Shown here piece by piece: positions 58,200 to 64,000 of a DNA stretch of 64,000 nt; position 1 is the stretch's first letter, and every line of letters starts with the position of its first letter. Both the position numbers and the translations under genes were made by a program. Source of the stretch: Alteromonas oceanisediminis (GTDB lineage: Bacteria > Pseudomonadota > Gammaproteobacteria > Enterobacterales > Alteromonadaceae); assembly GCF_018474025.1 (NCBI RefSeq), contig NZ_JAHCTA010000003.1, positions 62,001-126,000 of the forward strand. Direction: 5' to 3'. The notes beneath the pieces were generated by a model. The model searched no databases. It was given only the letters and a program-made list of their open reading frames with translations, and was not told the origin of the DNA.

Positions 58200-59432
58200 T
58201 CAATCCGATAACTGGCTATGTAATGCTTTCTGATAGGCTTCTATGCCGGGTATCAGCGCGGTGATGAACGTAGCGATGACAATGATACCCGAAAGCATAA
58301 GCAGTTCTGGCGACAGAATGTTGTAGCTTAAAAACAGCCCGTACTCTGCCGTCAACCAATCCTCAAGCGTTAGCAACACCAGCACCACAACCACGACCGA
58401 TGTAAGCAAAGCCGACAGCGCGATCAAGGTTGCTTCAATGATCACAAGTGTCACAACCAATGCAGGCGATGCGCCTAATGTTCGAAACACTGCAATTTCC
58501 TGTCGCCGTTCGTTCATGGACGCGAGTAACATCGTGGCAAGACCAAACAATGAAGCAAGCAGCACAAGATAGCCGATGATACGTAACACATTCTCAACAC
58601 TTCCCATCAGCTCCCACAATTGCGCCATCGCGACGCCGGGCAAAACCGCCATCAGCCGGTCAGCTTGATAATTGTTGATTTGTCGCTGCAACGTGAAGGT
58701 CGCAAATTTATTGGTTAACCCTAGTAGTACAGCGGTAATCGAATCGGGTACAGGGTGCTCTGCATCAGGCGCATTGAGTAAAGAACTTAACTGCGCTGAC
58801 GGCAAGTGGATAGCCTCGATTGCGGGCAAACTGACGTGAACCGTTTTATCCACCGGAGTGCCCGTAGGGGCAAGTACGCCAACAACGGTGAAAGGTGCCT
58901 GATCATGATTGACAAAACTGGTACTGCCGATGCCGTGAGCAATCACAATCTTATCGCCTTGTTGATAATTCAAACTCGCCGCCACTTCAGCGCCGATTAC
59001 CGCATCAAAAAGGCCTTCAAAAGGCTTGCCCTTCGTAAACGTCAGACGATTGTCATTTCCGTAACTAAAGTGGCGAAAATAATCAGAATTTGTGCCCATT
59101 ACACGAAAGCCTCGGTGAGAATCGCCGAGAGAAATAGGCACTGCCCATGCAACAGAATCATTCGCTTTCAGCGTTTGAAAACTGTCATAACGAATGTTAT
59201 TCGTTGGACTCCCCATTCTAAACACCGAATACAACAACAGGTTAAGATCGCCACTCGGCGCGCCGACCAGCAAATCGACGCCGGAGATCGTCCGATTAAA
59301 ACTCTCTTTGGCTTCAACTCGAATATGTTCCACGCTGATCAACACGCTGATGCTCACGACCAGCGAAAGATAGGTGAGCAGCACGGTTTTCCTGCGGCTT
59401 ATCAGGCTACGCCACGCGACCGACACTAGCAT
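58200..59432 (-). CDS. FtsX-type ABC transporter permease of the zinc region
   Basis: Permease of 410 residues with the MacB/FtsX topology: one helix near 20-40, a large periplasmic domain (about 45-270) and three helices at about 290-310, 335-360 and 380-400. It overlaps the ATPase gene by 7 bp and forms a two-gene transporter with it. In Vibrio cholerae the Zur-controlled Zrg cluster includes such an ABC pair along with DUF2796 and DUF3299 proteins, which are all present here, so a role in envelope zinc handling is expected. The direction of transport is not established. Confidence 0.85.
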   Translation of the reverse strand: MLVSVAWRSLISRRKTVLLTYLSLVVSISVLISVEHIRVEAKESFNRTISGVDLLVGAPSGDLNLLLYSVFRMGSPTNNIRYDSFQTLKANDSVAWAVPISLGDSHRGFRVMGTNSDYFRHFSYGNDNRLTFTKGKPFEGLFDAVIGAEVAASLNYQQGDKIVIAHGIGSTSFVNHDQAPFTVVGVLAPTGTPVDKTVHVSLPAIEAIHLPSAQLSSLLNAPDAEHPVPDSITAVLLGLTNKFATFTLQRQINNYQADRLMAVLPGVAMAQLWELMGSVENVLRIIGYLVLLASLFGLATMLLASMNERRQEIAVFRTLGASPALVVTLVIIEATLIALSALLTSVVVVVLVLLTLEDWLTAEYGLFLSYNILSPELLMLSGIIVIATFITALIPGIEAYQKALHSQLSD

Positions 59433-60157
59433 GCTTGTTCACGCTCCTCATGGACGATGGTACAAAACGACTGAAGCGGCGTGTGGTGAGAAAAACTATC
59501 GCGTAAGGAGGGATCATGGCTGACAAACACTAGCGTGGTATCATTTTGATTACACAGCACCATCAAGTGCTGCATAAACGCATCTCTTGCGCTAACGTCC
59601 AGTGCAGAAGTCGGCTCATCGATGAGAAGAAGCCGAGGTTTGTTCACGAATGCCCGCATAATCGCAACGCGCTGTTGCTGCCCAACACTGAGTGATGAAA
59701 CCGGGACGGTGAGTAAACGTTTCGGTAACATAAGGCTGTCTAACAACGACTCAACATCGCATTTGAGATTGTGCGTTTTTTGATTAGCGAGATACCGCGC
59801 AAGCTCAACATTCTGCATCACGCTAAGATAGCGTATCAGATTAAACTGCTGAAAAACCACACCAATATTGGTTGCCCTAAAACGGTCACGCTGCTTTGCA
59901 GGCAGTGTTTCAAGTGCCGTACCAAACAGTTTGATTAAACCCGAATCGGGCATAAGGATCCCGCACAATAGATTCAATAATGTCGATTTTCCTGACCCCG
60001 AGTTCCCATGTAGAAATACATGCTTACCCTGATCAACCTGCCATTGGCTGAAATGCAGCGTCGTGCCGCGCGCGTCCGCTTGTGGGTAGCGAAACTCAAC
60101 ATTGCTCAGCTGAATTGCAGGGTGTGTTGCATCGGATTGCAGGGTGCTTTGCGTCAT
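59426..60157 (-). CDS. ABC transporter ATP-binding protein of the zinc region
   Basis: ATPase of 243 residues for the adjacent FtsX-type permease. Walker A GNSGSGKST is at 51-59, the signature is SVGQQQRVA, Walker B is LLLIDEP and the H-loop is VSHDPS. It is of the LolD/MacB-like type. Its start lies 49 bp from the candidate Zur palindrome, so zinc-limited expression is predicted. Confidence 0.9.
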   Translation of the reverse strand: MTQSTLQSDATHPAIQLSNVEFRYPQADARGTTLHFSQWQVDQGKHVFLHGNSGSGKSTLLNLLCGILMPDSGLIKLFGTALETLPAKQRDRFRATNIGVVFQQFNLIRYLSVMQNVELARYLANQKTHNLKCDVESLLDSLMLPKRLLTVPVSSLSVGQQQRVAIMRAFVNKPRLLLIDEPTSALDVSARDAFMQHLMVLCNQNDTTLVFVSHDPSLRDSFSHHTPLQSFCTIVHEEREQAC

Positions 60158-60205
60158 TTTTAAATTCTTTGTAAAACACCGCGTGATAGCGCGGCGACTA
60201 ATTGT

Positions 60206-60219
60206 TATGATATATCATA
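60206..60219. promoter_or_regulatory. candidate Zur operator between divergent operons
   Basis: TATGATATATCATA is a perfect 14-bp palindrome inside GTTATGATATATCATATTTTG. The AT-rich TGTTATA-type symmetry matches the gammaproteobacterial Zur box in form. It lies 33 bp before the DUF3299 gene start and 49 bp before the ABC ATPase start, so one site could control both directions. The zur gene lies 3 kb away. Confidence 0.6.
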
Positions 60220-60251
60220 TTTTGCAAATATTGAACAAGACGTGACAGCAG

Positions 60252-60836
60252 ATGAGCGGTAAAAAAAGACGTGGGTATCGCCAAGCTTTGAGCGTAGCTT
60301 GGCTTGCGATGGGTCTGCTTTTGACCTGCGCGACAATGGCTGATGATGGAGACTACGCGGAAATCGAGTGGGTTGAGCTTATGCCGCAAGACGATCTTGA
60401 GGCGCTCATGAACATGCCTGACATCATTTCCGAGATTGAAGATGGTAGTGCGAGAGATTCGGTTGACTCCCTCACGGATCTCGCACAGGAGAGCGCTGCG
60501 GCAAAACGCTTTAAAGAGGCGCTAAATTCCACCCGCGTGATCGAATCATTCGATAATCGGCGTATTCGTATCCCCGGCTTCATGGTGCCACTGCAAGCTG
60601 ATGAACAACACCGCGTGACTGAATTTTTCATAGTGCCCTACTTTGGCGCCTGCTTGCATATGCCCCCGCCGCCACCGAATCAGATAATTTATGGTCGCGT
60701 AGAGCAAGGATTTGAGCTTGACCACCTGGACTTGCCGCTGTGGTTTGAAGGTACACTCTCGTTAGAGTTAAATCGCAATTCGACTGGCGCTTCCGCGTAC
60801 AGTATGGCGTTAGACAACATTCAACTGTACGAATGA
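60252..60836 (+). CDS. DUF3299 family periplasmic protein, copy 1
   Basis: Exported protein of 194 residues with an N-terminal signal peptide (about 12-30). The DUF3299 hallmark VPYFGACLHMPPPPPNQ is present after a conserved IRIPGFMVPLQADE segment. Its function is not known, but DUF3299 genes recur in Zur regulons and a single Cys/His pair (ACLH) could bind metal. First gene of a plus-strand set that contains a second, paralogous DUF3299 gene. Immediately follows the candidate Zur site. Confidence 0.85.
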   Translation: MSGKKRRGYRQALSVAWLAMGLLLTCATMADDGDYAEIEWVELMPQDDLEALMNMPDIISEIEDGSARDSVDSLTDLAQESAAAKRFKEALNSTRVIESFDNRRIRIPGFMVPLQADEQHRVTEFFIVPYFGACLHMPPPPPNQIIYGRVEQGFELDHLDLPLWFEGTLSLELNRNSTGASAYSMALDNIQLYE

Positions 60837-60848
60837 TAGGAGTTTGTT

Positions 60849-61289
60849 ATGTTAATTAGATGCCTTTTGGCGTTTTGCCTCCTGTATTCAGGGAGTGCTG
60901 CGGCCTGTCAGTACCACGATAACCGCAATTTTGCCGCATTTGGGCAATTTCATCCGCTGGCTCAACGCCACTTGCCCAGCCGGCCTCAAGCAGAGTTTAA
61001 GGTTTATCATAATCGCGACATTGCCGTGCAAACGGGTGATGACAGACAATTGCAGCTACGTTATTTTTTACCGTTGGAATACACGCATGCAAAAGTGTCG
61101 TTGGTGCCCAGTGAAGCCATTCGTATTGACAACTTGAAGCCCTTTAACCTGATCGAAACACGCGGCAATCTTGACGTGACGTTTCGCGCAGAACAACCGG
61201 GGACACACTCCATCGTTGTGGCGCTGGACGCAATGATTGATAACAAACCCTATTCTAAATTGCAGCGCATCACCATCACGTCGGGTTAA
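60849..61289 (+). CDS. small periplasmic protein of unknown function in the zinc region
   Basis: Not recognised as a named family. It has 146 residues with a signal peptide (1-19, GSAAACQ) and a predicted all-beta mature part, from the run of alternating hydrophobics (LQLRYFLPLEY, AKVSLVPS, LDVTFRAEQPGTHSIVVAL). It carries several His residues near the mature N-terminus. AGGAG precedes the ATG. It lies 12 bp after the first DUF3299 gene and 28 bp before the second, so it is probably part of the same zinc-regulated unit. Confidence 0.6.
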   Translation: MLIRCLLAFCLLYSGSAAACQYHDNRNFAAFGQFHPLAQRHLPSRPQAEFKVYHNRDIAVQTGDDRQLQLRYFLPLEYTHAKVSLVPSEAIRIDNLKPFNLIETRGNLDVTFRAEQPGTHSIVVALDAMIDNKPYSKLQRITITSG

Positions 61290-61317
61290 CTTAACGTGCC
61301 AGATATTCTGTGAGTTT

Positions 61318-61983
61318 ATGCAACGTTTAAAACCCATCGGGATTATCACACTGTTTCTGGCATTGGGCGCAGCGGTTGGCTGGGTAGTGAGTGGCAACTG
61401 GTCGCAGATTAAGCGAGCCCTGTTGTTTACGCCAACCGTCTACATGACTGCTGATGACGAGTTGCAGCACGCTATCGAAAACAATGAGGTGCGCGCCATT
61501 TCATGGGAAACATTGCTGCCAGCGGCTGATAGAGACGCATTAGCGCGCTATCAGCAAGCGCCCCCCTCGTCGATGAACGACTTCACAACGCAGATATTGC
61601 GTTCTATTGAAGCTTCCAGTGATTCAGCCTATCAACAGGCAATGACATCGGCTGAGGTTGTTGATGCATTAAATAATACATGGGTTTCTATTCCAGGCTT
61701 TCTGGTACCGATTGATTTTCATGCCGATCAAAGTGTACGCCACGTGTTTGTGGTGCCCTATTTTGGCGCCTGCTTACATTTTCCACCACCGCCGCCCAAC
61801 CAAATGATATTTGCACGACTGGAGCCGGGCTTTAGCTCACTTGAGCTGACTCAGCCCTATCAACTGCAGGGGCGGTTATCCATCGCAACGTTTGAAGACC
61901 CTCTTGGTACATCAGCCTACGCAATGCAGGTTTCTGCCATTCAGCTATTCATGGGTCAACCCGACGATGTCAGGCAACATTAG
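61318..61983 (+). CDS. DUF3299 family membrane-anchored protein, copy 2
   Basis: Paralogue of the first DUF3299 gene. From the ATG at 61318 (GTGAG just upstream) it has 221 residues, with an N-terminal helix (about 8-24) that looks like an uncleaved anchor. The hallmark VPYFGACLHFPPPPPNQ and the following MIFARLEPGF closely mirror copy 1. A 61237 start would extend it into the preceding gene and is rejected. It converges with the DUF1826 gene, with 6 bp between stops. Confidence 0.83.
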   Translation: MQRLKPIGIITLFLALGAAVGWVVSGNWSQIKRALLFTPTVYMTADDELQHAIENNEVRAISWETLLPAADRDALARYQQAPPSSMNDFTTQILRSIEASSDSAYQQAMTSAEVVDALNNTWVSIPGFLVPIDFHADQSVRHVFVVPYFGACLHFPPPPPNQMIFARLEPGFSSLELTQPYQLQGRLSIATFEDPLGTSAYAMQVSAIQLFMGQPDDVRQH

Positions 61984-61989
61984 CGCACA

Positions 61990-62649
61990 CTAATCGGCTA
62001 GAAAATCCACGGTCATGATCAACCGCCTTTGCCCACCATCGCTTGGCGGCGAACGGTGGACCACGCCTCCCAGCTCATTGTCAAACCAAGATTCACCTTT
62101 CAATAATGCAATGTCACCGACGTCAGTGTCCTGTGTCTCGGCAAGTCCGCCACTACCCAGCCCGAGCTTTTCTCGACGAACATCAGCATGATCCAACCAT
62201 TGAGTTCCACGCCCAGAATAGGTGGATACTAATCTGCAAGGTACTCTATCGACGTGGAATCGTGGACACATGGGCTTATCTAGTATGCGCATGCGTAAGC
62301 CCACTCTGGACAATTCGAACAACGTGCGAAATATATCGACCACTTCCACCACATCGTTTAACAAAGCATCATGAGGCTGTATAGAGCGGAAAGCGTCTCT
62401 CACATCACTTTCAATACGGTCGCTGCGAATAAAAGATGATGTGTTGAGATGCTGCGTGTTTAGCAACAGTTGCTGCACGGCGTTTTTCACATCGACAGAT
62501 AACGCACGCTGCCATATCGCCATATTGATCTCAGGTTGATAGACGGCGGTTAAGATTTCGATATCTTCAGAACGCGCGGAATAACGCGTATTCATCGGGG
62601 TTTGTTCGACTTGGCATGCTGGTGATAACGTCATAGCACGACTCTCCAT
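61990..62649 (-). CDS. DUF1826 family protein
   Basis: Protein of unknown function. From the ATG at 62649 it has 219 residues; an ATG at 62709 inside merC is an alternative, and the longest frame to 62787 is unlikely. The DUF1826 core runs from TAVYQPEINMAIWQRAL (about residue 34) to the end. The C-terminal half shows His132-x-Asp134 (RFHVDRVPCRLVSTY), His198 (GVVHRSPP) and Arg208/209 before a beta-strand, a pattern like the Fe(II)/2-oxoglutarate dioxygenase core. It lies 10 bp after merC and belongs to the minus-strand zrgA-zur-merC unit. DUF1826 genes are recurrent companions of Zur and zinc-uptake genes. Confidence 0.75.
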   Translation of the reverse strand: MESRAMTLSPACQVEQTPMNTRYSARSEDIEILTAVYQPEINMAIWQRALSVDVKNAVQQLLLNTQHLNTSSFIRSDRIESDVRDAFRSIQPHDALLNDVVEVVDIFRTLFELSRVGLRMRILDKPMCPRFHVDRVPCRLVSTYSGRGTQWLDHADVRREKLGLGSGGLAETQDTDVGDIALLKGESWFDNELGGVVHRSPPSDGGQRRLIMTVDFLAD

Positions 62650-62659
62650 CAATTCGTCA

Positions 62660-63055
62660 TCACGCACTGGCAATACACGTGCGTCGTTTAAGATTGCTAA
62701 TATGTCCATACGCGATGAGCACAGAACCGATAACAGAAAATACCACTTCACCGATTTCGCCGAACACGTCATGCCCCAAGAACGCAACCAGCAGTAAAAT
62801 TGTCATACCGCATAAGGCCGTACCAAGAGTGGCTAGATGCCGGTGCTGTAAATAACCCGAAAGCACTGCAAATGCACTGATGGGGATCACCGCAAACAGT
62901 AGCCAGCTGTGGAACTTCTCATCACTTAAAAACGTTAGGCTTGAAAACGCGGGCAACAACACCAGCAGGATGGGCAACACCATACAGTGAATAACACACA
63001 ACGCCGACAGGCCAATGGCAAATCGGTCAGCTAGACCGATTAGATGCTTACGCAT
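62660..63055 (-). CDS. MerC-domain membrane protein
   Basis: Membrane protein of 131 residues from the ATG at 63055, which overlaps the end of zur by 8 bp. The first helix contains the MerC signature GLSALCVIHCMVLP with its Cys and His-Cys metal-binding residues, and three further helices follow (about 43-62, 68-88, 94-115). MerC proteins move Hg2+ across the inner membrane; in a zur operon a zinc role is more likely. No mer operon genes are nearby. Confidence 0.85.
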   Translation of the reverse strand: MRKHLIGLADRFAIGLSALCVIHCMVLPILLVLLPAFSSLTFLSDEKFHSWLLFAVIPISAFAVLSGYLQHRHLATLGTALCGMTILLLVAFLGHDVFGEIGEVVFSVIGSVLIAYGHISNLKRRTCIASA

Positions 63056-63569
63056 AGTGCTCCTCTGAGTAATTGGACGGGGTGTGGCATTGAGAGCACA
63101 TGCCAATCAATTCGATTTGCGACACCACGTGATTAAAATTATTTTTTGCAACCTTATTTTCAGCCAGACTCACCATCTCTGTTGGTGCTGGCTCTGCATC
63201 AATGTGCAGACACTGGCTGCATATCGTAAACAAGAGAAACGTGTCTTTTGATAGCTGATCCGCTGTCTTGCATACAAAATATTTATTTACCGTGTTGAGT
63301 CGATAAACTAAGCGTACCTCAACCAAATCATGCAAAATCCGGTATACCGAGTTTGCAATCAGCTGATCGTCAAAGGTGTTGTTGTACAACTCAGTAATCT
63401 CGTACGCGGAAAACGGTTTAGCGCAGCAAGACAACACACCTAGCATCTTTTTTCGCTGCTGTGTCACACGTTGACCGCAATGCCGCAATGCTTTGTCAGC
63501 ACAATTTATTGCGTTCTGTAGTACTTGATTGTCGCAAGGGGGCGCGTGTTGGTATCGAAGGTCGCCCAC
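63048..63569 (-). CDS. zur: Fur-family zinc uptake regulator
   Basis: Zinc-dependent transcriptional repressor of the Fur family, 173 residues from a GTG that shares its first base with the upstream TAG stop. The winged-helix region (about 35-95) contains VTQQRKKMLGVL and ANSVYRILHDL. Two CxxC pairs, Cys117/Cys120 and Cys158/Cys161, make the structural zinc site. I call it Zur rather than Fur because of its neighbours: a ZrgA-like protein upstream, MerC and DUF1826 downstream. Confidence 0.88.
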   Translation of the reverse strand: MGDLRYQHAPPCDNQVLQNAINCADKALRHCGQRVTQQRKKMLGVLSCCAKPFSAYEITELYNNTFDDQLIANSVYRILHDLVEVRLVYRLNTVNKYFVCKTADQLSKDTFLLFTICSQCLHIDAEPAPTEMVSLAENKVAKNNFNHVVSQIELIGMCSQCHTPSNYSEEHYA

Positions 63570-64000
63570 TAGAACACCACATTGCGGTTATTCTGGCTCA
63601 CCTGTTTCGCACCCTGCCCCTGTGCGCTGATCCATTGCACTTGCACACTTGATAAGCTGTCCATGGTATCAAAAATGGTTAACGTAACGCCTTCCACGGG
63701 CCGTTCACACTCAAGCACAAAGCGTGCGGTTACGTCCTGATGTTTGTGCTCATGTTGATGATCGTGACCATGTTTGTGAGCAGTCTCGTGCTCATCATGC
63801 TCGTGAGTCGGTTCAAAAAGTGTCAGTGACTGGGAAACCTGCTGGCAGGTATGAGCAAACTCCAGTACTGCGCGATAGGTTGCCAATGTTTCCCGCAACG
63901 CCTGTGCGTGTGCTTTCTGTTCAGGCGTTTCAGGCGCATGCTCAAAACCGAGTGCATCGGCTAACGGTACCATCACCTCCACCTGCCAGGTGTTTCCCTG
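63569..64000 (-). CDS. ZrgA-like zinc-binding periplasmic protein (DUF2796), 5' end beyond window
   Basis: Partial gene: the frame is open to the right edge and lacks its start and signal peptide. The visible 143 residues show the DUF2796 pattern, with EVMVPLADALGFEHAPETPEQK near the start (seen as LGFEHAPETPEQ) and a histidine-rich insert (about 60-80 of the visible part, with HDEHETAHKHGHDH and similar) that is suited to zinc capture. In Vibrio cholerae the homologous ZrgA is the zinc-binding component of a Zur-regulated uptake system. It is the first visible gene of the zrgA-zur-merC-DUF1826 unit. Confidence 0.85.
   Translation of the reverse strand, partial: QGNTWQVEVMVPLADALGFEHAPETPEQKAHAQALRETLATYRAVLEFAHTCQQVSQSLTLFEPTHEHDEHETAHKHGHDHQHEHKHQDVTARFVLECERPVEGVTLTIFDTMDSLSSVQVQWISAQGQGAKQVSQNNRNVVF

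Noticed and set aside
62660-63055. MerC-like gene as part of a mercury-resistance operon.
   Set aside because: No merR, merT, merP or merA is nearby and the gene overlaps zur, so a zinc-related role is more likely.

Overview
The window is a stretch of chromosome from a marine gammaproteobacterium, most likely of the order Alteromonadales. The reasons are a complete Na+-NQR operon with NqrM and ApbE, the FabV-type enoyl reductase, the divergent mdh/argR pair, a fadBA operon, an Oar-type TonB-dependent receptor, a flavin-dependent tryptophan halogenase and a Zrg/Zur zinc region. The order is inferred from gene content; no rRNA or other taxonomic marker is present. I recognise no rRNA, tRNA, insertion sequence, prophage, integrase, CRISPR array or replication origin.

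Layout. 1-4.7 kb: M17 aminopeptidase, SOS-controlled dinB (LexA box directly upstream) and a tryptophan halogenase. 4.5-11.7 kb: nqrABCDEF, then apbE and nqrM behind an intercistronic terminator. 12-17 kb: fabV, a TRAP transporter (Q-M-P) and an FKBP isomerase. 17-22 kb: ppc, mdh and argR, followed by a small gene remnant with a perfect EF-hand loop. 22-27.5 kb: an Oar-like receptor, then a two-gene unit made of a membrane-anchored PhnD-like binding protein and a two-TM protein with no known function. 27.5-30.2 kb: udk, nupC and a small gene pair that looks like a double-glycine-leader bacteriocin followed by a VanZ-like membrane protein. 30.5-37 kb: a 2OG-Fe(II) oxygenase, an M28 peptidase, a transglutaminase-TPR lipoprotein, a fasciclin protein, an orphan ParA overlapping a DUF6671 gene, and a Sua5-type tRNA t6A enzyme. 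37-44 kb: pepQ, slt and fadBA.

44-55.8 kb is a peptidoglycan-salvage island: a serine hydrolase, an L-Ala-D/L-Glu epimerase, a diguanylate cyclase, alanine racemase, a sodium/solute symporter, murQ, NamZ (DUF1343), a MurR/RpiR regulator, an M14 murein-peptide amidase and an SGNH hydrolase. Read together, NamZ and the hydrolases take wall fragments apart, the symporter imports the sugar or muropeptide, MurQ turns MurNAc-6-phosphate into GlcNAc-6-phosphate, and the amidase, epimerase and racemase handle the peptide part. A 14-bp motif (GAAT-W5-ATTCC) occurs both upstream of the symporter and upstream of the regulator and is a candidate operator. No MurNAc kinase is present in the window.

55.7-58.2 kb holds a DUF2868 membrane protein and a DUF3482 GTPase. 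58.2-64 kb is a zinc-homeostasis region: an FtsX-type ABC exporter-like pair, two DUF3299 proteins flanking a small periplasmic protein, a DUF1826 protein, a MerC-like protein, Zur, and the 3' part of a ZrgA-like (DUF2796) zinc-binding protein that runs off the right edge. A perfect 14-bp palindrome between the divergent ABC and DUF3299 operons is the candidate Zur operator.
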